Virus record (IMG/VR): IMGVR_UViG_3300025131_004539
Coordinates: 1 to 21,167 of that record
Length of the DNA: 21,167 bases
Source of the DNA: a virus
Strand: one strand, 5' to 3'
Positions within the stretch are counted from its first letter, which is position 1, and every line of letters begins with the position of its first letter. This document shows, in pieces, positions 12,328-21,167 of the stretch. A program made the position numbers and the translations under genes. The notes beneath the pieces are model-generated. The model was not told the DNA's origin. It was given only the letters and a program-made list of their open reading frames with translations, and did no database searches.

Positions 12328-14319
12328 ATGGCCCGAACAAGTATAAAAAAGAATGTAGTTAAACAAGTAAATTATCTTAATAAAGATTTTAGTGATTTTA
12401 GAGATAATCTTATAGAGTTCGCTAAAGTATATTTCCCAAATACATATAATGATTTTAATGAGGCATCACCTGGAATGATGTTCATAGAAATGGCAGCATA
12501 TGTTGGTGATGTACTTTCTTATTATATTGATTCACAATTTAGAGAATCGTTACTTGCATACGCGGAAGAAAAACGAAACGTTTATAACATAGCTCAGTCA
12601 TTTGGATACAAGCCAAATGTTACGGCACCATCAAATGTTGTGTTAGATGTATTTCAAACTATTCCAGCATTGAATGAGAAACCTGATGAAAGATATGCAT
12701 TAACTGTTAATGCGGGAGTACAAGTTAAATCAACAAGTACTGGTACAACGTTTAGAACATTAGAAGATTGTAACTTTAAATTTTCAAGTTCCTATGACCC
12801 ACGTGAAATTACAATATTCGAAAGTGATTCAGGAGCTCCTACAAAGTTTTTATTGAAAAAGAAAGTTAAAGCTGAGAGTGGGAATATAACTACAGAAACT
12901 TTTACATTTGGTACAGCAGAAAAATATAGTCAAATTAAATTATCAAATCCTAAAGTTATAGAGATAATATCTGTAACTGATAGTGACGGTAATGCATGGC
13001 ATGAAGTTGATTCGTTGGCTAGAGATACAGTTTTTGTTGACATGGAAAATAATTCTACTAATGACCCTACATCAGTAACTAATAAAGATACTGCACCTTA
13101 TATTTTAAAATTAAATAAAACATCACGAAGATTTACAAGTTATATTGATCAAAATGATTCAACAGTTCTTAGATTTGGAGCAGGAATATCTGAGAACGCA
13201 GATGAAGAAATAATTCCGAATCCAGATATGGTTGGGTCAACCTTACCTGGTAGTCCTACTTATTTAACAACAGCTTTTGATCCAAGTAACTTTTTAAAAA
13301 CTAAAACTTTTGGATTAGCACCAGCTGCTACAACTCTTAGTGTAAGATATGCTTACGGTGGTGGTATAGATGATAATGTAAATGCTAATGATATTACGGA
13401 TATATCAAACATCACATATACAATACAAGATAGTTTGTTAACAACATCATTAGTTCAAGATGCAAAAGATTCAGTATCATTTACTAATCCAAAACCAGCT
13501 ACAGGTGGGTCAGCGGGTGAATCAATTAGAGAAGTTAGAGAAAACGCATTGGCATTTTTTCAAGCTCAAAGTAGAGCTGTAACAAAAGAAGATTATATTG
13601 TAAGAGCATATTCATTACCACCTAAATATGGTAGTATAGCTAAAACTCATTTAGTACAAGATGACCAATTAAATAAGTCTATAGGTACTGATGAATTAGA
13701 AAGAAAAGTAACTCAAGAAGATGTTGATAATGAAAGAACAATAAAATCATTACAAGTTAGAACACCTAATCCGTTAGCAATGAATATGTATTCTTTAGGA
13801 TATGATTCAAATAAAAAATTAACATCATTAAATCAAACTGTTAAAGAAAATTTAAAAACTTATCTATCACAATTCAGATTAGCTACAGATGCTGTTAATA
13901 TTAAAGATGCTTATATAATTAACATTGCAGTTAATTTTGCTATCTTAACAAAAGCAGGTTTTAATAAAAATGATGTACTTTTAAGATGCGTAGCCTCAGT
14001 TAAAGATTTTTTCGATGTTGATAGATGGCAAATAGGTCAACCAATTATTATGTCTGATATAGCTTATGAATTATCTTTAGTAGATGGTGTAGCATCAGTT
14101 GTAGCTCCTACAGATAATAATCCTGAAAAATTACCTGTTGTTATTGAAAACAGATATAAACCTGGAGAAGGATATTCTGGTAACTACTATGATATAAGAA
14201 GTAGTTTAATTGACGGTGTTTTATATCCAGCTTTAGACCCAAGTATTTTTGAAGTTAAATACCCCAACGCCGATATTAAAGGTAAAGTTGTTGGTGATAG
14301 TTTGGGTATAACGGAGTAA
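12328..14319 (+). CDS. gp6/J-like baseplate wedge protein
   Basis: A 663-residue protein. The N-terminus (VNYLNKDFSDFRDNLIEFAK, FPNTYNDFNEASPGMMFIEM, AAYVGDVLSYYIDSQFRESL) is the hallmark of the gp6-like wedge of marine T4-like phages. The central part carries beta-rich domains. The region near residues 395-430 (SAGESIREVRENALAFFQAQ, SRAVTKEDYIVRAYSLPPKYG) is the conserved J/gp6 core. The C-terminal part (LKTYLSQFRLATDAVNIKDA, DVDRWQIGQPIIMSDIAYEL) matches the J-type dimerisation region. It forms the inner baseplate ring joining hub and tail-fibre attachment. GGAG precedes the ATG at good distance. Confidence 0.88.
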   Translation: MARTSIKKNVVKQVNYLNKDFSDFRDNLIEFAKVYFPNTYNDFNEASPGMMFIEMAAYVGDVLSYYIDSQFRESLLAYAEEKRNVYNIAQSFGYKPNVTAPSNVVLDVFQTIPALNEKPDERYALTVNAGVQVKSTSTGTTFRTLEDCNFKFSSSYDPREITIFESDSGAPTKFLLKKKVKAESGNITTETFTFGTAEKYSQIKLSNPKVIEIISVTDSDGNAWHEVDSLARDTVFVDMENNSTNDPTSVTNKDTAPYILKLNKTSRRFTSYIDQNDSTVLRFGAGISENADEEIIPNPDMVGSTLPGSPTYLTTAFDPSNFLKTKTFGLAPAATTLSVRYAYGGGIDDNVNANDITDISNITYTIQDSLLTTSLVQDAKDSVSFTNPKPATGGSAGESIREVRENALAFFQAQSRAVTKEDYIVRAYSLPPKYGSIAKTHLVQDDQLNKSIGTDELERKVTQEDVDNERTIKSLQVRTPNPLAMNMYSLGYDSNKKLTSLNQTVKENLKTYLSQFRLATDAVNIKDAYIINIAVNFAILTKAGFNKNDVLLRCVASVKDFFDVDRWQIGQPIIMSDIAYELSLVDGVASVVAPTDNNPEKLPVVIENRYKPGEGYSGNYYDIRSSLIDGVLYPALDPSIFEVKYPNADIKGKVVGDSLGITE

Positions 14320-14323
14320 GTAA

Positions 14324-15427
14324 ATGCATTATTTTTTATTTCCAGAAAAAGACACAACTCTTTTCGAAGTCAGTTCCAGTTTGAACGCGGGTTTAGATGA
14401 AGTATTAGAAATTAGAAAAAACGTTAGTGAGACTGGAGCAACTGTAGACGTTTCTCGAATTTTAATGAAATTTGATTTAACGTATATTTCAGAATCAATT
14501 GTAAATAATAGAATAACAAATCCTAAATATTTTTTAAATTTGTATGACGCTAATCCAAAAGCATTGGCAACATCACAAAGTTTATATGCATATCCAGTTA
14601 GTGGTTCTTGGGATATGGGTACAGGTCGTTCATACGATAATCCACAAACAGCTGATGGGGCGAGTTGGAAATATAGATATGGTGATAGTAATGGTACAAC
14701 ATGGTCTTCAACTGTAAGCTCTTCAGGTGGAGTTTGGTGGAGTGGAAGTGGATTTGAAGCCTCACATTCTTATGACCATAATACTAAAGATATGAGAATG
14801 AATGTTACATTACTTGTAAATCAATGGTTAAGTGGTTCAATTGTAAATGATGGTTTTATGATTAAACGAAGTGGTAGTATAGGAAATGCTGATCCTTCAG
14901 CTTCAGAAGGTAGTACAGCTCGATTAGGTAGTTTTGCATTCTTTTCATCTAACACTAATACAATATATCCACCTACATTAGAAGTTGTTTGGGATGATTC
15001 TAAATGGTCAACAGGATCATTATCAGCATTAACAGGTTCTGCTTTAGAAGATATGACAATTTATATGAAAGGATTAAGACCTGAATATAAAGAGAAATCT
15101 AAAGCAAGATTTAGACTTGTAGGTAGAGAAAGATTTCCAGCTAAAACATATTCAACAACACCCTCTAATTTAAATGTAAAATATTTACCAAGTACTTCAT
15201 CATTTTATTCTATAGTTGATGCTGAAACTAATGATGTTATAGTTCCATATGGAACTGGTTCAAAACTAAGTTGTGATTCAACTGGTAATTATTTTAACTT
15301 GTGGTTAGACGGATATCAACCTGAAAGATATTATTCTATACAGTATAGAGTTGTAAGTGGTAGTGGAACAGTTGAAGAACTTGACCAATATTTTGATGAG
15401 GGATTTACGTTCAAGGTATCGCTGTAA
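14324..15427 (+). CDS. beta-rich virion structural protein (DNRLRE-like N-terminal domain)
   Basis: A 367-residue protein rich in Ser, Gly, Thr and aromatic residues. The opening (MHYFLFPEKDTTLFEVSSSL, NAGLDEVLEIRKN) followed by SRILMKFDLTYI resembles the DNRLRE-type beta-sandwich in which repeated strands of extracellular or tail proteins are displayed. SGSWDMGTGR and NQWLSGSIVNDGFMIKRSGS fit the same fold. The C-terminal third (MTIYMKGLRPEYKEKSKARF and beyond) looks like a separate domain, perhaps the baseplate-attachment part. It sits directly behind the gp6-like gene and overlaps the next gene by one base. The exact role is inferred. Confidence 0.65.
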   Translation: MHYFLFPEKDTTLFEVSSSLNAGLDEVLEIRKNVSETGATVDVSRILMKFDLTYISESIVNNRITNPKYFLNLYDANPKALATSQSLYAYPVSGSWDMGTGRSYDNPQTADGASWKYRYGDSNGTTWSSTVSSSGGVWWSGSGFEASHSYDHNTKDMRMNVTLLVNQWLSGSIVNDGFMIKRSGSIGNADPSASEGSTARLGSFAFFSSNTNTIYPPTLEVVWDDSKWSTGSLSALTGSALEDMTIYMKGLRPEYKEKSKARFRLVGRERFPAKTYSTTPSNLNVKYLPSTSSFYSIVDAETNDVIVPYGTGSKLSCDSTGNYFNLWLDGYQPERYYSIQYRVVSGSGTVEELDQYFDEGFTFKVSL

Positions 15428-15975
15428 TGCCTTACACAAAACCAGAATTAGAAACCATAGATTTTTATCAGTCTTTTGTAAAAGGTCTTCGAACTAAATA
15501 TTTAAAAGAATTAAAAGAATACGCTGAAACTGGGTTTAGACAAAATGGAGTTCTTTATTCTTTTGAAGATATAATATCTACAGCTGGTATAGAAGATGCT
15601 CAATTAAGCAATAATATGAACTCGTTGTATAATACTTACTTGACTGTAGAACAACAAGAGTCAGTAAAAACATTAAATAATTATTTTTATCCAAGATATA
15701 TAAAAACTAAAACATTAGAAAAAGTAGTAGATAGAAGTATTTCAGAATTAGCTGAATCAAAGTTTGCTGAAAAGTTACCAGATGATATAGAGAATGGTGA
15801 TGTAGTTACAAATGAAGATGCAAAAGATTTTAGGAGATGGCTTATAGACACTAATCAAAAAAGAATATTTCCAGATTTGGCAACATATTATGGTAGAGGA
15901 TATGCATTAGGAGGATTGAAGACTCTCAATAAAACTGTATTAGAGACTATCCCTGATGGAGAACCTGTAGAATAA
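15427..15975 (+). CDS. hypothetical baseplate/tail-associated protein, 182 aa
   Basis: Helical and charged, beginning MPYTKPELETIDFYQSFVKG, with an internal ELAESKFAEKLPDDIENGDV and a C-terminal RRWLIDTNQKRIFPDLATYY followed by GRGYALGGL. There is no membrane segment. One-base overlaps (TAATG) with both neighbours put it inside the structural operon. Such genes between wedge and fibre proteins often encode adaptors, but I do not recognise this family. Confidence 0.7.
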   Translation: MPYTKPELETIDFYQSFVKGLRTKYLKELKEYAETGFRQNGVLYSFEDIISTAGIEDAQLSNNMNSLYNTYLTVEQQESVKTLNNYFYPRYIKTKTLEKVVDRSISELAESKFAEKLPDDIENGDVVTNEDAKDFRRWLIDTNQKRIFPDLATYYGRGYALGGLKTLNKTVLETIPDGEPVE

Positions 15976-17291
15976 TGAGTAGATTAAATGAAAAAGATTT
16001 AGAACTTTTACATACGGGTCAAACAATAGATTTGGCTTCAGCTCAAGATGCTTATTTGGGTGGTGAATTTACTACTAACTCAAATGATTATATTCAAGTT
16101 TTAATTTATGATACAAATAATAATTTTATAGAAAGTGGTATCGCTGACCCAAGTGATTATTCATATGATAATGATATCGGAGTAAAATTAAATACAGGTA
16201 CTATTCTTAGAAAAATGGGTTATGATAGAGGTAGGTATGTTGTAAAATATAATTTTTTAAGAAAAGCTGCAGGTTCATACGAAACAATATTAGTTGATTC
16301 TCAAGGTAATAGATGGTTCGGTGAATATCATACAATGCCAGGTGGTACTATTATGACAGGACGAGCACATTCAGATACAGCTAAAGTTTTATTTTTAAAA
16401 GAGTATAAATATTTTATACATGAAATATCACCGTCAAGAAAAGAAGTACGATTAGCACCACAGCCTATAGAAGATGATAGATATTTAAATGATTTTTATT
16501 ATGCACAAAAACAAGTTAAAAAAATAACATTACCTAATTTATTAAGTTTTTCCGCAGATTCAGATGCATTGAAACCTGATAGTACTACATTACAGGCAGA
16601 AGGTAATTTCCCAATCATAAAACAGATGGTAGGTGGGTTTGTATCAATAGACAATGCATTTATTGAAAGATATATTGAACCGCCTGGATCATCACAAGGT
16701 TCAGGTACTACTCCAACTAACGAAGTAGAAAGTAATGTGATTCAAGCAAAGTTTATTATCTCTGATGATTCTGCCGCTGAATATGTACAAGGTGATCGAA
16801 GCATGAGTAGAATATATGATAGATTCGTAGGTCTTGAAGATAGTGGATACCCAGCTGATGATTCTGGGATTAAATCTGAAACCAGGAATCTTAGAGGGAT
16901 ATATAAATTAGCATATAGTATATTTGACCCACCCGTATATAAACAAAAAGATCCGTCAAAAAATCCTACACTTTCTATAAAAAGTGTTTCAAGTAAACCA
17001 AATGTATCTACAACATATACATGGGAAATTACTGGATATGATTGGGGTAAAAATACTGACTGGAAGAAACTATCAGCTCATTCAAGTGGTCACGATGGAG
17101 ATGTTTCAATAGAATCACCAACACCAGAACAGAATTCCTTATTAAAGGTTACAGAAGACTCTACTAATGGTAGTGAAGTTAGAGTAAAAATATGGAGTAA
17201 GAATTTTCATATGGGTGTTAAATTAACTATTGAACCTAAAGACGGACAACCAAGTACAATACATTTACCAGCATGTATTGTTACATGGTGA
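15975..17291 (+). CDS. large virion structural protein, 438 aa, unknown family
   Basis: Begins MSRLNEKDLELLHTGQTIDL, followed by repeated beta-strand segments, among them NDYIQVLIYDTNNNFIESGI, RGRYVVKYNFLRKAAGSYET and FIHEISPSRKEVRLAPQP. The last, a phrase seen in marine tail proteins where an ordered structure is built from Glu/Ile-rich strands, suggests a tail or baseplate accessory. The C-terminal 110 residues (NPTLSIKSVSSKPNVSTTYT and a GYDW-containing stretch) look like an immunoglobulin-type fold. It is followed nine bases later by the giant tail ORF, which it probably partners. No precise function can be given. Confidence 0.65.
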   Translation: MSRLNEKDLELLHTGQTIDLASAQDAYLGGEFTTNSNDYIQVLIYDTNNNFIESGIADPSDYSYDNDIGVKLNTGTILRKMGYDRGRYVVKYNFLRKAAGSYETILVDSQGNRWFGEYHTMPGGTIMTGRAHSDTAKVLFLKEYKYFIHEISPSRKEVRLAPQPIEDDRYLNDFYYAQKQVKKITLPNLLSFSADSDALKPDSTTLQAEGNFPIIKQMVGGFVSIDNAFIERYIEPPGSSQGSGTTPTNEVESNVIQAKFIISDDSAAEYVQGDRSMSRIYDRFVGLEDSGYPADDSGIKSETRNLRGIYKLAYSIFDPPVYKQKDPSKNPTLSIKSVSSKPNVSTTYTWEITGYDWGKNTDWKKLSAHSSGHDGDVSIESPTPEQNSLLKVTEDSTNGSEVRVKIWSKNFHMGVKLTIEPKDGQPSTIHLPACIVTW

Positions 17292-17300
17292 TAAAGAGAA

Positions 17301-20300
17301 ATGGCTAAGAAAGATTTTATAATAGAAGATGGGTTAGAAGTAACCGGTGAAACTATACGCGGACTTTTAAATGCATCTATCACTATTAGTGCAAATTTAA
17401 ATGAAATTCCAAAGTATGGTACGGGAAATATTGAAGAATATAGATGGACATTAAAAACACCATATAATCAAGTAGCAGATATAGGTACTAATGAATCAAA
17501 AATAACATTTACGTGTAGTGATTATGTTGGAAATAAAATAAGCAGTGAAGGAAAATATGTAATTTCTGTAGAACTGTTTAGAATTAATCAATCAAGTTAT
17601 CAAGATGATAGACCAGTATCCGCAGGAATTTATGGTTTTGAAGTTGATATGGTAGCTGATAAAACGGCACTTACAGAAGCCGATCCAGGATTAGGTTTAC
17701 CAATACCAGTTTTTGTTCCATTCGTAGCGACTATTACAGATATATCTGATAACAAAATTGGAATAAATCAATCTTGGAATAGTCTTAAATCTCAATTGAG
17801 TATAACTGAAGAATTTGTAAAACCAATAGATAAGTTTGAAAACGTTAATGTAACATTTAAAACAAGTGATAAAAGAGATTTAAATACTTATTTACACTTT
17901 GGTGGTGAAAATTTATTACTTACAACAAATGTAAAAACTGATAGTGAAACATTTGAGACATATCCACATTCTGCGGTATTTAAATTATATGAACCTTTAC
18001 CTGATGATATAGAAGAAAAAGATAAAGTATACATAGCTAGAGAAGTTTTACCACAAATAACAGAAGTAGTTGAATTAAAACCATATGACCAAGAAGATGA
18101 AGATGTGTTGGTGTTACGAGTACCCGACACAGCACAAGTAGATTCACCAATAACAAGAAGGTCAACAAATTTACAAAGTTATGAAGATTTAGTTACAACA
18201 GATGTAAAGTTACAAAAAGAAATTGAAGATAAATACTTAACTGAAAAATCTGTTGAACTGAATATAGATTATTCGAATTATGAAAACTTTGTTAACTTTT
18301 CTTCAGCTGAAAAAAGATTAAAAAACTTTAAATATAAAATTGAACAACTTGAAGCATATACAGCTGAGAGCTCTTCATTAGTGGGTATTTCAAATTCTAA
18401 GAATGATTTAGTAGCAGTTGATAATAAAATACGGGGTATTAAAAAGAATTTAGATGGTTATGAGACTTATTTATATCAAGTAAGTTCATCATATACAACA
18501 AGTTCAATGGGAGAATTTCCAGACGCCACGTGGCCTAAGACAGGATCAGGAACATTTGCGGATCCATATAGACCCGTTACTTCATCCAATGCTTCATTTA
18601 TAAATTGGTACGGTACAGTATCAGCATCAATGGGTCAATTATATAGTGCGTCACTTTATGATATTAATAATTCAAATAGATTAGTAAATCTATTACCAGT
18701 TCATGTAAAAGAAGATGTAGAAAATAAACAGTTCTTTGATTTTCTTGATATGATAGGTCAACAGTTTGATGAAATATGGACTTATACTCAAGCTATGGCT
18801 GATATTACAGATAGACAAAATGATTTGAGTGAAGGATTTTCTAAAGACTTAATTTTTAATTTAGCTAAATCTTTAGGTTGGGATATACAGGATGGTAAAG
18901 ATTTATTAGATTTAAGTAGAGTAGGGTTTGGACAAAAACTTAGTGGCACTACATATTCACTTTATACATCCGGTTCATTGTCATCACCACCTGAAGGGGA
19001 TATCTCAAAAGAAATTACAAAACGATTAGTAGCTGCTATACCTTATTTATTAAAAGCTAAAGGTACAATTGGTTCATTGAAAGGTATATTGAATTGTTAT
19101 GGTATACCATCTTCTATATTGAGAGTGAAAGAGTACGGAGGATTACAAAAACAAAATCAAAGAGCTGAATTTGAAATAGCAAGAAAATTTACAAGAGCAT
19201 TAAGATTTAAAGGTGAACAATATGTAGAAACTACTTGGGCAGATGATTCTGATAGTAGTAGAAAACCAGATACAGTTGAATTTAGATTCAGAGCAGTTTC
19301 AGGGTCAGATCAAATACTTGTTCAGAAAGATACAGAATGGGCAATTAAATTAAAGGACAATGACTCAACTGATAATTATGGAACAGTTTCATTTATGTTA
19401 ACTGGTTCTTTTGGATTACAAGAAGTTAGTTCGTCATTGTTACCAGTATTTGATGGTGAGTATCATTCAGTAATGTTAAGAAAATCTAAAATTGAAAATG
19501 AGATATTTTCATTCCCATCATTTGAAACTGTTAGTTTGTTTAATCCACCATTTATAAAAGGTGTTGATAACGCTGAAAGCGGTGAGATAAAAATTGTTAG
19601 TAGTTCAAATGTAGCACGGTCAGGTACTAAAAGTTTAAGTCACGAAAATACATCATACGATGATAGTTCGTTTTCTAAATTTTATAAAAAACCACCTAAT
19701 AATATAACTGATAACATATCAGTAGCATCAGTAAGTATGGGTGATACTTATATGTTTACCGCATATGCTAAAGTTTCTTCAAGCGCTGTAGACTCTGCAG
19801 GTCGTTTAAGTTTATTTGAATTAGATTCGAATGAAGAAATTGTTAATTGGGACCAAGAGTTTGAATATCAATTAAGAGATGGTGGTGTAAAATCTTCTGA
19901 AAGAGTTGGTTTAAATGAAACAGAATGGAAACAAATTGTAGTACAGAAAACAATGAAGTTTCCTAATACTGCAAAGTTAGGTGTAAGATTTGAAAATTTA
20001 AAACCTCGTTCAACAATTTATTGGGATGATATATCTTTAAGAAAAGTACAAGCTAATACAGATTCTATCAATGATAATTTTAGTTATGATTTATTTGTAA
20101 AAAAATATGAAGCGGGTTTAGATAGAATAATACATTCATCAAAAACAACTATGGAAATAACTGGTTCAACCTCTCAATCTTATAATGCATCATGGACAGG
20201 TAGTGGTACTCTTTATTTAGGTGGTCATAGTATAGGGACTGGTTCAGGAAGATTTAATGCTTCCAGATTTGGTGGGTCATTAATGGAATTTAGATTATGG

Positions 20301-21167
20301 ACTGAACCGTTAAAGGAACAATATTTTAATACTCATGTTGAGAATCCAAAATCATATGTTGGTAATAGTCCATCTTCATCTTATTATAATTTAGTAAGGA
20401 GATTTTCATTTGATGATAATTCAGCCTTATCAGACGGAGATGAACTTAGAGATATAAGTGCAAATCAAACTTCTACTCAAAGTGGTAGTGCTCGAGGATT
20501 TGGAGGGGAAAATACATTTGAAACTGTAATAGATAAAACAAAAACAATAATACCTAATCACGGTCCTAATCGTAGAATGGCTACTAAGATAAGAATAGAA
20601 AATAATGTGTTAAGTGGTAGTGGAGCATTATTAAGTAGAAATAATAGATATGATGTAAGTGCTAATGATTTTTCACCACTTGATTCACCAAAACTTGGAA
20701 TTTACTTTTCACCTACTGATGTAGTAAATAATGATATTGTTGAGTCATTCGCAAACTTAGATTTTAATCAATATCTTGGTGACCCACGAGACAATTTTAA
20801 AGATACTTATCCAGAGTTAGCAAATGTAGCTAATGAATATTTTAAAAAGTATGTATCGGGTAGTGTTAATTTTTGGGATTACATGCACATTATAAAATAT
20901 TATGATCAATCTGTATTTAAACAACTTAGTAAACTTATACCGGCACGAGCTAAAACTCATATGGGAACACTTATTGAAGGTAATATTTTTGAAAGACCAA
21001 AATCACCTGTACAACAAAGTAATCCAAGTTTTACAACACCGTATTATACTGATACAATAAATGTTTCAGTTATGGAACCAGAACATGAAGATAGTCGTTC
21101 ACTTGTTCGAGTTGAAACAGAATATCCAAATTATGAGGCAACTATTACAGCATCAATGTTTAGACAA
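17301..21167 (+). CDS. giant tail/baseplate adhesion protein with LamG-like and CBM-like modules (partial)
   Basis: I read the frame from ATG 17301 to the last base and met no stop: 1,289 codons, 3' end outside the window. The N-terminus is MAKKDFIIEDGLEVTGETIR, then a helical stretch near residues 320-360 (YENFVNFSSAEKRLKNFKYK). A tail-assembly-like segment follows (FFDFLDMIGQQFDEIWTYTQ, about 477-496, and RLVAAIPYLLKAKGTIGSLK, about 574-594), resembling the P2 gpI type. Residues about 631-735 look LamG-like, about 754-917 like a carbohydrate-binding jelly roll (YWDDISLRKV at its end), and about 927-1020 LamG-like again (GGSLMEFRLWTEP). KLIPARAKTHMGTLIEG (about 1210-1226) is a conserved tail motif. 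It is probably the receptor-contacting arm. Module boundaries are by eye. Confidence 0.8.
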   Translation, partial: MAKKDFIIEDGLEVTGETIRGLLNASITISANLNEIPKYGTGNIEEYRWTLKTPYNQVADIGTNESKITFTCSDYVGNKISSEGKYVISVELFRINQSSYQDDRPVSAGIYGFEVDMVADKTALTEADPGLGLPIPVFVPFVATITDISDNKIGINQSWNSLKSQLSITEEFVKPIDKFENVNVTFKTSDKRDLNTYLHFGGENLLLTTNVKTDSETFETYPHSAVFKLYEPLPDDIEEKDKVYIAREVLPQITEVVELKPYDQEDEDVLVLRVPDTAQVDSPITRRSTNLQSYEDLVTTDVKLQKEIEDKYLTEKSVELNIDYSNYENFVNFSSAEKRLKNFKYKIEQLEAYTAESSSLVGISNSKNDLVAVDNKIRGIKKNLDGYETYLYQVSSSYTTSSMGEFPDATWPKTGSGTFADPYRPVTSSNASFINWYGTVSASMGQLYSASLYDINNSNRLVNLLPVHVKEDVENKQFFDFLDMIGQQFDEIWTYTQAMADITDRQNDLSEGFSKDLIFNLAKSLGWDIQDGKDLLDLSRVGFGQKLSGTTYSLYTSGSLSSPPEGDISKEITKRLVAAIPYLLKAKGTIGSLKGILNCYGIPSSILRVKEYGGLQKQNQRAEFEIARKFTRALRFKGEQYVETTWADDSDSSRKPDTVEFRFRAVSGSDQILVQKDTEWAIKLKDNDSTDNYGTVSFMLTGSFGLQEVSSSLLPVFDGEYHSVMLRKSKIENEIFSFPSFETVSLFNPPFIKGVDNAESGEIKIVSSSNVARSGTKSLSHENTSYDDSSFSKFYKKPPNNITDNISVASVSMGDTYMFTAYAKVSSSAVDSAGRLSLFELDSNEEIVNWDQEFEYQLRDGGVKSSERVGLNETEWKQIVVQKTMKFPNTAKLGVRFENLKPRSTIYWDDISLRKVQANTDSINDNFSYDLFVKKYEAGLDRIIHSSKTTMEITGSTSQSYNASWTGSGTLYLGGHSIGTGSGRFNASRFGGSLMEFRLWTEPLKEQYFNTHVENPKSYVGNSPSSSYYNLVRRFSFDDNSALSDGDELRDISANQTSTQSGSARGFGGENTFETVIDKTKTIIPNHGPNRRMATKIRIENNVLSGSGALLSRNNRYDVSANDFSPLDSPKLGIYFSPTDVVNNDIVESFANLDFNQYLGDPRDNFKDTYPELANVANEYFKKYVSGSVNFWDYMHIIKYYDQSVFKQLSKLIPARAKTHMGTLIEGNIFERPKSPVQQSNPSFTTPYYTDTINVSVMEPEHEDSRSLVRVETEYPNYEATITASMFRQ

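Noticed and set aside
17888-18130. Minus-strand Ser-rich ORF inside the giant tail gene
   Set aside because: The plus frame is continuously open and conserved in style. The minus frame arises from Thr/Glu-rich codons.
1-21167. CRISPR array, insertion sequence or integrase/attachment site
   Set aside because: I saw no regularly spaced repeats, transposase motifs, terminal inverted repeats or recombinase gene. The tRNA-Ala is intact with no duplicated 3' end in the window.

Overview
The window looks like part of a strongly AT-rich genome of a contractile-tailed (myovirus, T4-like) bacteriophage, probably from an uncultured environmental, perhaps marine, lineage. The evidence is dense same-strand packing with ATGA/TAATG overlaps, AGGAG-type ribosome binding sites, a gp55-like sigma factor, and a run of baseplate genes (gp5-like hub/spike, gp25-like, gp6/J-like wedge, large tail/adhesion proteins). 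The host cannot be fixed from the sequence. The frequent Shine-Dalgarno sites argue mildly against Bacteroidetes.

Left part (1-3017): the end of an unidentified gene, several very small ORFs, a CBS-less IMP dehydrogenase/GMP reductase family enzyme, a small acidic protein, a cold-shock protein, and directly behind it a complete one-piece tmRNA (2018-2456). Its reading frame ends in ...NYEPTYAYA. A membrane-anchored protein with an RlpA/3D-like domain follows.

Middle part (3018-9398): a good sigma70-type promoter (TTGACA, 17 nt, TATATT) precedes a compact operon for 7-deazaguanine synthesis and DNA insertion: queD, queE, a small membrane protein, queC, folE, a Gpt-like phosphoribosyltransferase and a DpdA/TGT-like transglycosylase. 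FolE, QueD, QueE and QueC together convert GTP to preQ0. DpdA-type enzymes exchange guanine in DNA for preQ0, which protects phage DNA from restriction. The phosphoribosyltransferase and the IMPDH/GMPR homologue suggest that guanine nucleotide supply or recycling is part of the same programme. An HD-domain hydrolase, a membrane/coiled-coil protein and a gp55-like late sigma factor follow.

Junction (9399-10035): tRNA-Ala(UGC), a strong terminator that can serve both strands, the only minus-strand gene (a small two-helix membrane protein), and an AT-rich divergent intergenic region. That region has two TATAAATA motifs facing the minus-strand gene.

Right part (10036-21167): a tightly packed plus-strand baseplate/tail operon ending in a very large ORF that stays open to the window edge (1,289 codons), with LamG-like and carbohydrate-binding-like modules.

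The most notable points are the self-contained preQ0 pathway with a possible guanine-recycling enzyme, the phage tmRNA paired with a tRNA-Ala (both with a G3:U70 pair), and a possible overprinted membrane-protein ORF inside the IMPDH/GMPR gene where codon usage shifts.
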